DNA of 21,750 nt, from NCBI GenBank assembly GCA_035527715.1, contig DATKZY010000107.1, forward strand, positions 1-21,750, written 5' to 3'. The notes beneath the pieces were generated by a model, which worked only from the letters and a program-made list of their open reading frames with translations, had not been told where the DNA came from and searched no databases. Source of the DNA: DSUN01 sp035527715. Its GTDB lineage: Bacteria > Planctomycetota > PUPC01 > DSUN01. Both the position numbers and the translations under genes were made by a program. Of the stretch, positions 1-7,895 are shown in pieces (the first letter of the stretch is position 1; every line of letters starts with the position of its first letter).

Positions 1-310
1 TTGCCTTGTCGGCCTCGCCTGCCGCCACGTACAGGGCGCCCAGCGCGATGCGGCAGGCCACGTTGCCGGGATTCAGCCGGACGAGTTCCTCGCGATGGAG
101 GCGGTTCTCTCGTTCCATCGTCCGCACGTCGGCGTCCGGCCTCAGGTGCAGGTAATACGCCTCGTATCGTGCCCCGAAGTCGGTCGCGGCGGCCAGGGCG
201 AGCAGGGCCTCGGTCTTCTGCTTGTCGAGGGAAGGGGCAGCGGCCAGCGCCGCCTGCAAGGGGACGGCGATCAGTCCGGCGAGTAACATCGCGGTGAAGT
301 GTCTTCTCAT
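1..310 (-). CDS. Secreted TPR-like protein, truncated by the window edge
   Basis: Reading the minus strand from an ATG at 310 gives an open frame of 103 codons that runs off the left edge, so only the N-terminus is visible. It begins MRRHFTAMLLAGLIAVPLQA, a positively charged start followed by a hydrophobic stretch and an Ala-rich cleavage region, so a Sec signal peptide is likely. The mature part is Ala/Leu/Glu-rich. The segment around residues 80-103 (LNPGNVACRIALGALYVAAG) looks like a TPR helix pair, so a periplasmic or surface scaffold is a reasonable guess. A strong ribosome site (GGAGGAG, 5-6 nt before ATG) fixes the start. It lies 63 nt downstream of the HAD phosphatase on the same strand and may be co-transcribed with it. 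The function is not recognised, and the plus-strand frames here are shadows. Confidence 0.7.
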   Translation of the reverse strand, partial: MRRHFTAMLLAGLIAVPLQAALAAAPSLDKQKTEALLALAAATDFGARYEAYYLHLRPDADVRTMERENRLHREELVRLNPGNVACRIALGALYVAAGEADKA

Positions 311-373
311 GTGGCTCCTCCTGCCAGTAACCCCGACGCGGCGCCAGGCGCCACCTGCGGTGAGCGCGCGAGG

Positions 374-1024
374 CTACCCAAAGCGGAAATCCCCCAGATC
401 CGTCAGCACTTGGTCGGACTCGGACAGGTCTTGTCTCGGCGCGCAGGGCCGCTGGAGGGCGACGACGCGCATGCCCGCCGCCTTCGCCGAGAGCACGCCA
501 GCCCGCGAGTCCTCGAAGGCGAGGCACGACTCGGGCGCAACGCCCAATCGCTCCGCCGCGAGCAGATAGGGCGCGGGATCGGGCTTCCCGCGCGACACGT
601 CCTCCGTCGCCACGACCGCCCGCACGTCGCCCTCCACCCCCGCCAGCCGCAGCGTCTCGGCCACGAGCCGACGCGAGGAGCCGGAGACGACCCCGACCGG
701 GTGCGTCGCCGCGAGGCGCTTCAGCAGGGCGATCGAGGAGTGAAGGCGGATGTCCGTGCTCCCCTTGAGCCGGTCGAAGGCGGCGCCCAGGAGCCGTTCG
801 AGCGTCTCGGCGTTCGGGAAGGCATCGGGGTAGTCCCGCAGCAGCTCGGGGCGGATGTCGCCCCACGCCCGCCCGTAGATGAGCGCGACCGCCTGCTCGT
901 GGGTCACGGGGTGCCCGATCTCACGCAGCGCCGCCTCCGCCGCGGCCACCCACAACCGCTCCGTGTCAACCAGTGTCCCATCGAGGTCGAAGAGAAACGC
1001 GCGGACGATGGCCCTGCTCCTCAC
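374..1024 (-). CDS. HAD-superfamily phosphatase (beta-phosphoglucomutase-like)
   Basis: This is a 216-residue haloacid-dehalogenase-fold hydrolase, the normal length for the phosphoglycolate phosphatase/beta-phosphoglucomutase subgroup. Motif I is FDLDGTLVD, with nucleophile Asp13 and acid/base Asp15. Motif II is the Ser of VVSGSSRR. Motif III is the Lys of SRGKPDP, and motif IV is the acidic pair in AFEDSRAG. The helical cap lies between motifs I and II, so a small cytosolic phosphosugar or similar phosphate ester is the likely substrate; the exact one cannot be read. I chose GTG at 1024 because it overlaps the stop of the upstream dehydrogenase as GTGA, which suggests translational coupling; longer frames run into that gene. 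The pairing with a Gfo/Idh/MocA dehydrogenase fits sugar metabolism. Confidence 0.88.
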   Translation of the reverse strand: MRSRAIVRAFLFDLDGTLVDTERLWVAAAEAALREIGHPVTHEQAVALIYGRAWGDIRPELLRDYPDAFPNAETLERLLGAAFDRLKGSTDIRLHSSIALLKRLAATHPVGVVSGSSRRLVAETLRLAGVEGDVRAVVATEDVSRGKPDPAPYLLAAERLGVAPESCLAFEDSRAGVLSAKAAGMRVVALQRPCAPRQDLSESDQVLTDLGDFRFG

Positions 1025-2082
1025 CCATCCAGCCGCGACAGCGGGTTCTGACGGTGGCACTCCTCGATGACGGCGATCTGCTGGCGGACCTGCTCGGGCG
1101 TGATGACGAGCGGCGCGCCCTCGGTGAGCGTCTTGTGCAGGTGGCTGTAGAACTGCTTCGACATGTAGGCGAAGCTGTTCGCCTGGCTCTTCGGCACGGT
1201 CCAGGTCTTCTCGACCCAGGGGAGCTGCTCGCGGCAGTACTGGCGGCCGGGGAGCGGCTCGCGGACGAGTCGCTGCCTCGGCGCACGCCTGGGGTTGAAG
1301 TATCTCCACTTGATCTCGCTCGACGTGCCCGTCAGCCCGCCGCGGGTGCCGAAGACCTGGTAGGCGTAGGGCGAGTAGGCGCAGCACGACGAGATCTCCA
1401 GGTCAATCGTCGGCCTGCCCTCGCCGCTCATGAGCAGCTTCACGTGGTCCTCGGCGTCGCCGTAGGTGTTCGCCCGGTCCATCAGGCACGTGATCTTCGG
1501 CATGCCGGGGCCGAAGAGCTGGAGGGCCTGGTCGAGGGGGTGCGGGCCGGTGTTGAGCAGGTTGCCGCCGTTGTGCTCCTGAAGGGTCTGCCAGTCCCAG
1601 CGGCGGCCGAAGCCGTTCGAGGCCACCTTGATCATCAGAATGCGGCCCAGCACACCCGAGGCGATGACCTTGCGGACCTGCTGGAAGTAGGGCGCGAAGC
1701 GCGACTGCTGGAAGATGGCCAGCAGCCTGCCCGCCTTCTTCGCCGCGGCGACCAGCTTGTCCACCTCGGCGGCGCGGCGGGCGAGCGGCTTCTCGCACAG
1801 CACGTTGTGCCCGGCCCGCAGGGCCTCGAGGGTGATGGGCACGTGGAGGTCGGAGAACGTGGTATTGATCACGAGGTCCAGGTCGGAGCGGCGGAGCAGC
1901 TCGCGATAGTCCTCATAGGTTGCGGCGCCGAATTCGGCCTCCGCCTGCGCCCGCCGGTCGGCGATGAGGTCCGACACCGCGGCGATCTGGAACCGCCTGT
2001 CCGTCCGCAGGTGGCGGGCGTGAATGTCGTACCCGCTCCGCCCCTGCCCGATGATCCCGACGCGAATGACTCTCCTCGCCAT
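1021..2082 (-). CDS. Gfo/Idh/MocA-family NAD(P)-dependent oxidoreductase
   Basis: This 353-residue dehydrogenase has an N-terminal Rossmann fold (VGIIGQGRSGYDIH, residues 8-21) that binds NAD(P). The family EKP signature is at residues 97-99 (CEKPL), and GGNLLNTGPHPLDQAL carries the conserved His181 region used in catalysis or substrate binding. The C-terminal alpha/beta domain follows. Family members oxidise or epimerise sugars, inositols or related polyols in the cytosol; the substrate is not determinable here. The ATG at 2082 was chosen because GGAGAGG lies about 6 nt upstream and it places the Rossmann strand at the extreme N-terminus. A longer in-frame extension runs through a dispersed intergenic repeat and is not believable. 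The stop overlaps the next gene by 4 nt. Confidence 0.93.
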   Translation of the reverse strand: MARRVIRVGIIGQGRSGYDIHARHLRTDRRFQIAAVSDLIADRRAQAEAEFGAATYEDYRELLRRSDLDLVINTTFSDLHVPITLEALRAGHNVLCEKPLARRAAEVDKLVAAAKKAGRLLAIFQQSRFAPYFQQVRKVIASGVLGRILMIKVASNGFGRRWDWQTLQEHNGGNLLNTGPHPLDQALQLFGPGMPKITCLMDRANTYGDAEDHVKLLMSGEGRPTIDLEISSCCAYSPYAYQVFGTRGGLTGTSSEIKWRYFNPRRAPRQRLVREPLPGRQYCREQLPWVEKTWTVPKSQANSFAYMSKQFYSHLHKTLTEGAPLVITPEQVRQQIAVIEECHRQNPLSRLDG

Positions 2083-2142
2083 CTTCGCCTCTCCGTGAAA
2101 AGTGCTGGCAGTTCGTCCGCGCTGAGCCGCGCTCATGTCCCG

Positions 2143-2172
2143 GTCATTCCGAGCGGAGCCGAGGAATCCCCC
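2143..2172. repeat. Short dispersed repeat of the TCATTCCGAGCG...GAGGAATC type
   Basis: The segment reads TCATTCCGAGCG followed by GAGCCGAGGAATC. The outer parts are partly complementary (ATTCC/GGAAT). From memory, this TCATTCCGAGCG/GAGGAATC pattern recurs as an intergenic repeat in many environmental bacterial genomes. It falls in the leader of the Gfo/Idh/MocA gene. Function unknown. Confidence 0.45.
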
Positions 2173-2191
2173 TTGCTCCGACCAGGCGGTC

Positions 2192-2220
2192 AGTATAGCC
2201 CGCCAGCTGGAGAAGCGCAA
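2192..2220 (-). promoter_or_regulatory. Candidate sigma70-type promoter for the dehydrogenase-HAD operon
   Basis: On the minus strand, TTGCGC (2220-2215) is followed by a 17-bp spacer and TATACT (2197-2192), a good -10 with a weak -35. It would give a leader of roughly 100 nt before the ATG at 2082. Pattern evidence only. Confidence 0.4.
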
Positions 2221-2331
2221 CACGGCAAGATTGACACCGCCTGCGGACGTGCCACACTCCGAAGGGGAGTGGCGGGGCGGGTGTCGGCCGGGCGAGCCTG
2301 GCGCTCGCGGGGCTTGCAGGGACTTCAGATG

Positions 2332-2432
2332 ACATGATCAACTCCCCGCCCCTGGACTTGATCATGTGAAGAATTCCTAAGCTCTTGCGGCGCAAGCACT
2401 TGATCCCCCGGTCCGCGCCGTTCACATGATCA
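2332..2432. repeat. Cluster of three ACATGATCA-type motifs in inverted orientation
   Basis: ACATGATCAA (2332-2341) faces its exact complement TTGATCATGT (2358-2367) across 16 nt. TGATCATGTGAA (2359-2370) is in turn an exact 12-bp inverted match to TTCACATGATCA (2421-2432). Each copy contains the palindrome TGATCA. The motifs are AT-richer than their surroundings and lie in a gap of about 740 bp (2083-2820) that holds no intact gene. They may be operator half-sites or the footprint of a small mobile element; neither is shown. Confidence 0.5.
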
Positions 2433-2627
2433 GGCGGGCCTTCACGGCGGCAGGTCCAGTGTCCTGGACGACAAGTTCGCTCTGCAATTCCCCGGGCCTG
2501 GGCCGGTCTGGGCGAGGCATCTCGCCGCGAGGGCCCGGCCCCTTACGCGCCCGGCGCGTGCCCCGGTGAGCCAGGAGACTTTGCCCACGAATCTCTGGGG
2601 CAGCACACTAGCGGGGGCTTGCCGGCT

Positions 2628-2795
2628 ATGTCCGGGGCAGGGGGCTTCGCCTGGCTTCGGGAGCCGGGCCGCTGCAACGCTGTCAGAGTCAGCTTCGACA
2701 CCGTCGAATGGCCCAACGGCGCCGACCTGTGTCCTGAAGTCCTCTACGACGAAAGCGTCCCCGTCGCGGAGTCTCTTGCGGCCCAGGTATCATAG
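2628..2795 (+). pseudogene. C-terminal remnant of a DUF2442-like protein
   Basis: A short plus-strand frame ending TAG at 2793-2795 carries NAVRVSFDTVEW and PNGADLCPEVLYDES. This closely resembles the C-terminal half of DUF2442 proteins, whose typical ending is RV..GTVEWPNGADLxPExLY. Only about 40 residues look homologous. The first in-frame ATG (2628) has no ribosome site and the upstream part of this frame does not resemble the family. In another frame near 2450-2490, VLDDKFALQF resembles a DUF2442 N-terminus, so the gene may have decayed by frameshift and insertion. DUF2442 genes are often found beside DUF4160 genes in putative toxin-antitoxin pairs; no partner is visible. This is my reading of the family pattern, without a search. 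Confidence 0.5.
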
Positions 2796-2820
2796 GTCGC
2801 TGGGCCGCCAGCCACACCCG

Positions 2821-4227
<1,407 letters not shown>

Positions 4228-4247
4228 GAGGGCCTCTCCGGATTCCG

Positions 4248-4279
4248 ATAGGACCTATAGGACCTATGGGTCCTACAGG
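4248..4279. repeat. Tandem 9-bp repeat between the UroD-like gene and asnS
   Basis: ATAGGACCT (4248-4256) is repeated exactly at 4257-4265, then as ATGGGTCCT at 4266-4274, followed by ACAGG. Because AGGACC is complementary to GGTCCT, the array can also fold on itself. It fills most of the 65-bp gap between the two minus-strand genes. Confidence 0.7.
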
Positions 4280-4292
4280 AATTGGAGCCGTG

Positions 4293-5378
4293 CTACCTCT
4301 TGCCATACCTCCACGCCTCGTCGTACATGGCGAGGACGTTCTCGACCGGGCTGACGGCCTGGAGATTGTGGCAGGGGGCGAGGATGTAGCCCGTGCCGTC
4401 GGAGGCCAGGGCGTCAATGCAGTGGCGGACCTCGGCGCGGACCTCCTCGGGCGTGCCGAAGGGGAGGATGCGCTGGTTCTCCACGCCGCCGTGGAAGCAG
4501 AGGCGATCGCCATACTCGCGCTTCAACTCGGCCAGGTCCATGCCGGGGCACGTCCACTGCACGGGGTTCAGGATGTCAATGCCCATCTCGACGAGGTCGG
4601 GGAGGAAGGCTCGGCAACTGCCGTCGTCGTGGTGGAAGACCTTGATGCCGTGGTCGCGGCAGAGGGCGATGAAGCGGGCGTGGTGCGGCTTGTAGAACTC
4701 GCGGTAGAGCTCAAGGCTGATGAGCGGCCCGTGCTGGCAGCCCAGGTCGTCGGTCACCTGCGCCACGTCAATCAGGCCGTCGCACGCCTCGAACATTCGG
4801 CGGTGGTGCTCGAAGATGAACTCGCACATTCGCTCGAGCAGATGGTGCGTGAAGTCGGGCTTCAGCAGGGGGTCCATCAGCGAGAGTTGCAGGCCTCGAA
4901 GCTTGTTGTGCTGGTAGAAGGGGGCCATGTAGCCGCATTGGACGGCGTGGGTCTTGCGGCGTTCGATGGCCGCGGCGCGCATCTCCGAGGTGTCAAACCA
5001 GTCGGGCGACGGCCAGCGATAGGCCTCCAGGTCGTCAATCGTCTCGGCCGCGGCGAGGGGGTTGAACGATTGCTCGTGGTAGACGCCGCCCTGGTAGGCG
5101 ACCACTTTGTTGCGCATGCCCCACATGTCAACGCTCTCGCCCTCGGGCACGGCGGGCAGGGGCGGGCCGACGTATTTGGGGCCGATCCCCGCGAAGCCGT
5201 CAATGTGCAGGAGCTTGTGAATGTCGGCTCCCTCGCCGAAGTGGGCGCGGAGCTTGGCCCAGACCTCGGCGGTGGCCCAGATGTCCGTCGGCACGCGGTC
5301 CACCGGCTTGCGCTCGATGGCGGCGAGCACGCGCGTGCGGGAGTTCATGGCGTCTTTGCGTCGTGCCCTGCGGCTCAT
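4293..5378 (-). CDS. Uroporphyrinogen decarboxylase/MtaA-family protein
   Basis: The 361-residue product belongs to the URO-D superfamily (PF01208), which includes HemE and the corrinoid methyltransferases MtaA and CmuA. Family-like segments are NSRTRVLAAIERKPVDRVP at the N-terminus, FHHDDGSCRAFLPDLVEMG, DILNPVQWTCPGMD, CFHGGVENQRILPFGTPEE and GTGYILAPCHNLQA near the C-terminus. The divergent sequence and the setting away from haem genes argue against true HemE. A methyl-transfer or demethylation role is an inference, and no corrinoid protein gene is next to it. I chose ATG 5378, which overlaps the upstream stop as ATGA and has GGAG about 6 nt upstream; ATG 5348 lacks a ribosome site. Coupled to the monooxygenase gene. 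Confidence 0.85.
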   Translation of the reverse strand: MSRRARRKDAMNSRTRVLAAIERKPVDRVPTDIWATAEVWAKLRAHFGEGADIHKLLHIDGFAGIGPKYVGPPLPAVPEGESVDMWGMRNKVVAYQGGVYHEQSFNPLAAAETIDDLEAYRWPSPDWFDTSEMRAAAIERRKTHAVQCGYMAPFYQHNKLRGLQLSLMDPLLKPDFTHHLLERMCEFIFEHHRRMFEACDGLIDVAQVTDDLGCQHGPLISLELYREFYKPHHARFIALCRDHGIKVFHHDDGSCRAFLPDLVEMGIDILNPVQWTCPGMDLAELKREYGDRLCFHGGVENQRILPFGTPEEVRAEVRHCIDALASDGTGYILAPCHNLQAVSPVENVLAMYDEAWRYGKR

Positions 5379-5683
5379 ACGGGCTCCAGCACTTGCAGAG
5401 CGACCTTGACGACCAGGTCCTTCACCGCCACGCGGTATTCGGCCATGTGGGGCGCGGCGAGGTGGGTCTTGAGCGCGGCCAGGCTCTCCCACTTCTCGAC
5501 GATGGTCACGGCGTCCTCGCGGAGGGGCAGTTGCGCGCGGATGTCAGTCTTCGCGTCCACGGTCGGGCCGTATTCGAGGCAGCCGGCCTCGGCTCGCACC
5601 TTGGGCACCAGGGCGCGGAACACCTTCAGAAAGGCGTCGCGGGCGCCGGGCTTCAACTCGATGTTGGCGATCACGTGGATCAT
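5375..5683 (-). CDS. Antibiotic-biosynthesis-monooxygenase-domain protein (YgiN-like)
   Basis: A 102-residue ABM-fold protein (PF03992) of normal length. It starts MIHVIANIELKPGARDAF, continues with the GCLEYGP segment and a WESLAALKTHLAAPHM block, and ends in a hydrophobic strand. Relatives form ferredoxin-like dimers and act as cofactor-free quinol or small-aromatic monooxygenases, or simply as small binding proteins; the substrate is unknown. AAGGAG lies close to the ATG at 5683. It is the first gene of a probable operon with the UroD-family gene (4-nt overlap) and has a good candidate promoter at 5722-5749. Confidence 0.87.
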   Translation of the reverse strand: MIHVIANIELKPGARDAFLKVFRALVPKVRAEAGCLEYGPTVDAKTDIRAQLPLREDAVTIVEKWESLAALKTHLAAPHMAEYRVAVKDLVVKVALQVLEPV

Positions 5684-5721
5684 GGCTTCTCCTTGCTCGC
5701 TTGGGTGGGCCGCGCTTCGCC

Positions 5722-5749
5722 ATTATACGCCGCGCCGCGAAATCGGCAA
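5722..5749 (-). promoter_or_regulatory. Candidate promoter for the monooxygenase-UroD operon
   Basis: On the minus strand, TTGCCG (5749-5744) is followed by 16 bp and a perfect TATAAT (5727-5722). Transcription would begin near 5715, about 30 nt before the ATG at 5683. It lies back to back with the flavoprotein promoter. Confidence 0.6.
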
Positions 5750-5754
5750 GCCGC

Positions 5755-5783
5755 TTGACAACGCACCGCCAGCCCAGTATGAA
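5755..5783 (+). promoter_or_regulatory. Candidate promoter for the BaiN-like flavoprotein
   Basis: A perfect TTGACA (5755-5760) is followed by exactly 17 bp and TATGAA (5778-5783). The predicted leader, about 5790-5845, consists almost entirely of the 18-bp-stem hairpin. Confidence 0.55.
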
Positions 5784-5805
5784 AGTTCTTGGGAAGAAGG
5801 GGTTC

Positions 5806-5844
5806 GGGGAGGGAACCCTTCTTTCCAAGAAGGGTTCCCTCCCC
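5806..5844. repeat. Perfect 18-bp-stem hairpin abutting a start codon
   Basis: The left arm GGGGAGGGAACCCTTCTT (5806-5823) and its exact complement (5827-5844) are separated by only TCC. The hairpin ends one base before the ATG at 5846. Preceding bases (GAAAGTTCTTGGGAAGAAGG, from 5781) look like part of the same unit. Sequences of this look recur as dispersed repeats in other bacteria (recalled, not searched). No T-run follows on the plus strand, so it is not a classical terminator for that direction. Confidence 0.8.
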
Positions 5845-5845
5845 G

Positions 5846-7078
5846 ATGGCCGATTGCGACATCACAATTGTCGGGGCTGGCCCGGCGGGGCTGATGGCGG
5901 CGGTTGCCGCGGCCGAGGCGGGCGCGCGGGTGGTCGTGTGCGAGCAGATGGCCCGGCCCGGCGTCAAGCTCCTGGCGACCGGCGGCGGACGCTGCAACCT
6001 GACGAACACGGCCGATGCCGCGACGGTGATGGCCCGCTTCGGGCGGCAAGGGCGCTTCATGGCCCCCGCGTTGGCCGCGATGGATGGGCCGAGGCTCCGC
6101 GCCTTCCTCGCCGGGCTCGGTGTGCCGACGCACGCGCCCGACGGCTTTCACGTCTTCCCCCAATCGAGCTCCGCGAGGAGCGTGCTCGACGCGCTGCTGG
6201 GCCGCGCCGAGGCGCTCGGCGTGCGCCTCCTCACGGGCGCCGAGGTGACCGGGATGAGCCGCGAGGGCATCGAGACGAGCCGCGGCGCGATCCCGTGCTC
6301 GCGCGTCGTCATCGCAACCGGCGGCAAGGGATACCCCGCGCTGGGCGCGACGGGCACGGGCTACCGCCTAGCGGAGCAGGCGGGCCACAGCATCGTGCCG
6401 CCCGTGCCCGCGCTCGTGCCGCTGGTCACAGCGGAGCGATGGGTCAAGCGCGTGGCCGGCGTGACCCTCCCCGAGGCCGAGGTGTGGGTTGACCTGGCGA
6501 AGCAACGGCGGACGACGTCCGTCGGGCCGCTCCTGTTCACGCATCGGGGCCTCTCGGGGCCAGCGGTGCTCGACCTGTCGGGCGATGTGGCGGGCCTTCT
6601 CGCCGACGGGTCGCCCGTGCCGCTGCGGGTGAACCTGGCGCCTGGGACGCCGTCCGCCACCTGGCTCGCCCGCTTCGACGCCTGGCACCGCGCGCACGGC
6701 AAGCGCCTCGTCCGCACGCTCCTCGCCGCGCACCTCCCCGCATCGCTGGCGGCGGAGGTCTGCCGTCTGGCCGGGTGCGCGGAGGCGCGCGCCTCGGGGG
6801 CCACCTCGGCGCAGCGGCTCGCGCTCGCGTCGCTGATCTCCGCCCTGTCATTCGGCATCACCGCGACCGAGGGCTTCGGCCAGGCCGTCGTCACCCGCGG
6901 CGGCGTGGCGCTGAAGGAGGTGGACCCGCGAACCCTCCAGAGCAGGCTTCGGCGCGGCCTGTTCTTCGCCGGCGAGGTGCTCGACCTCGACGGCCCATGC
7001 GGCGGCTACAACCTCCAGTGGGCCTTCGCCAGCGGCGCCTTGGCCGGCCGCTCGGCGGCGAGTGGGCAGGAGGCGTGA
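5846..7078 (+). CDS. BaiN/HI0933-family FAD-dependent oxidoreductase (YhiN-like)
   Basis: A 410-residue flavoprotein of the HI0933/BaiN/RdsA group (family length about 390-420). The N-terminal dinucleotide-binding motif is DITIVGAGPAGLMAA (residues 5-19), followed by the family hallmark TGGGRCNLTN (45-54). A central insert domain contains VIATGGKGYPALGATG. The C-terminus has GLFFAGEVLDLDGPCGGYNLQWA, closing the FAD site. BaiN reduces bile-acid intermediates in gut bacteria, but most family members have no known substrate and none is implied here. The ATG at 5846 starts the Rossmann strand directly. It has no normal ribosome site because the hairpin sits there; a TTG at 5789 would add a low-complexity tail encoded by that hairpin and is less likely. 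Confidence 0.92.
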   Translation: MADCDITIVGAGPAGLMAAVAAAEAGARVVVCEQMARPGVKLLATGGGRCNLTNTADAATVMARFGRQGRFMAPALAAMDGPRLRAFLAGLGVPTHAPDGFHVFPQSSSARSVLDALLGRAEALGVRLLTGAEVTGMSREGIETSRGAIPCSRVVIATGGKGYPALGATGTGYRLAEQAGHSIVPPVPALVPLVTAERWVKRVAGVTLPEAEVWVDLAKQRRTTSVGPLLFTHRGLSGPAVLDLSGDVAGLLADGSPVPLRVNLAPGTPSATWLARFDAWHRAHGKRLVRTLLAAHLPASLAAEVCRLAGCAEARASGATSAQRLALASLISALSFGITATEGFGQAVVTRGGVALKEVDPRTLQSRLRRGLFFAGEVLDLDGPCGGYNLQWAFASGALAGRSAASGQEA

Positions 7079-7412
7079 GACAGCCTGTCTGGAAAAGGCG
7101 ACGCGTTTAAATGCGATTTGGGGCCTCCGGCGCGCAAGCCGGGCCGTCCGAGCCGATTTCCACAAGCTTCCTGTAGTACTACACTTCTGTCCTTGACCCC
7201 CCTCCTCCGGAAGCTCAAAGGTATCAGGAGCCCAAGGGTGCCTCCGGGACGCCTCAGACGCGTTCCTACGCGGTTTTCCCGAGCGACGCCACAAGGGCTT
7301 GCCGTGTAGGCACTTAGCAGCGTCCTATAATGATAAGCTAGCCTCGGCGCCCCACTTCGCACCGCTCCACGGAGGAAGGCGCGCAATGGTCAGGCGGGAT
7401 TTCTTCGGGGTC
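7079..7412. other. Gap without a gene; holds a 12-bp palindrome
   Basis: I found no believable gene here. TGTAGTACTACA (7172-7183) is a perfect palindrome that could bind a dimeric regulator, but no regulator or target gene is adjacent. A TATAAT at 7326-7331 lacks a well-spaced -35 (best is TTGCCG at 21 bp). A frame from ATG 7386 has a ribosome-like GGAGG upstream but simply reads through the following repeat. Confidence 0.4.
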
Positions 7413-7585
7413 CGTCCCGCAGGGACGCCAGGACGTAGCCGGCGGCTCCCAACTCTCAGCCCCGCAAGGGGCGGCAGAAGCTGCACCGGGAAGCCTTCCT
7501 GCCGTCCCTTCGGGACTGGGTCTGTTCTCGCACCCGAGTCCGGCGGCTGAAGCCGCCGGCTACGTCCTGACGTGCCTTCGGCACG
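7413..7585. repeat. Composite multi-hairpin inverted-repeat element, copy 1
   Basis: Outer arms are a perfect 19-bp inverted repeat, 7429-7447 against 7551-7569 (AGGACGTAGCCGGCGGCT and its complement plus one base). Just outside are two small hairpins: CGTCCC-GCA-GGGACG (7413-7427) and CGTGCC-TTC-GGCACG (7571-7585). Inside are GCCCC-GCAA-GGGGC followed by GGCAGAA, and CCTGCC followed by GTCCC-TTC-GGGAC; these two inner blocks are themselves near-complementary. A further hairpin CGGCGGCT-GA-AGCCGCCG (7541-7558) overlaps the right arm. The same order of parts occurs near 21.5 kb. Confidence 0.75.
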
Positions 7586-7660
7586 AAGGCCGCAGGGCGT
7601 GGTTCCTGTACACTTTTCTCTGTGGAGCAGTACTTAGCTGCCTGTCGGCGCGGCCTCGTC

Positions 7661-7684
7661 GTCATTCCCGCGTTCTTGGGAATG
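7661..7684. repeat. Short GTCATTCCCGCG-type inverted repeat
   Basis: CATTCCC (7663-7669) faces GGGAATG (7678-7684) across 8 nt, next to GTCATTCCCGCG. I recall this motif as a common dispersed repeat in many bacterial genomes. It lies downstream of the DUF486 remnant. Confidence 0.4.
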
Positions 7685-7766
7685 TGGGGCCGGGGGCGCG
7701 ATGCAGCCACGGGGCGGGGCGCCGGGGGATGAGGGAGACGGGGGCGACGGCCGCAGGCCGCGCCGT

Positions 7767-7895
7767 TCACCACTTCCTGAAGACGAGGAAGCCCGCGGCG
7801 GCGATGAGGGCGAAGCCGACCAGGTAGTTCCACCGCAGCGGCTCGCGCAGACAGACGACCGAGAAGAGGCAGAAGACGACGAGGGTGATGACCTC
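7767..7895 (-). pseudogene. 3' remnant of a DUF486 (DMT-type) membrane protein gene
   Basis: On the minus strand, 42 codons before a TGA at 7769-7767 read EVITLVVFCLFSVVCLREPL and then RWNYLVGFALIAAAGFLVFRKW. This matches the last two membrane helices and the loop of DUF486/DMT-family proteins (typical: QEVITLxVF...YLxEPLRWNxLxGFALI). The full family is about 110 residues, so roughly the first 60% is gone. Homology stops abruptly where the frame enters the end of the DUF188 gene, whose own stop is at 7896-7894. No start codon or ribosome site serves the fragment. The simplest reading is a deletion or rearrangement that joined the DUF188 gene to the tail of a DUF486 gene. The family call is from memory of the pattern. 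Confidence 0.6.

Noticed and set aside
4293..5378. True HemE uroporphyrinogen decarboxylase
   Set aside because: The sequence is divergent from HemE and no haem genes are adjacent; the wider UroD/MtaA family is the safer call.
5806..5844. Hairpin as a rho-independent terminator
   Set aside because: No T-run follows on either strand, and it sits directly before a start codon.
7326..7331. Perfect TATAAT on the plus strand
   Set aside because: No -35 at usable spacing and no gene downstream.
7386..7550. Short plus-strand frame with a good ribosome-like site
   Set aside because: It reads through the composite hairpin element, and its product is repeat-encoded Arg/Gly/Pro-rich sequence.
7413..7585. 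Repeat array as CRISPR
   Set aside because: The hairpins differ in sequence, have no regular spacers, and no cas gene is nearby.
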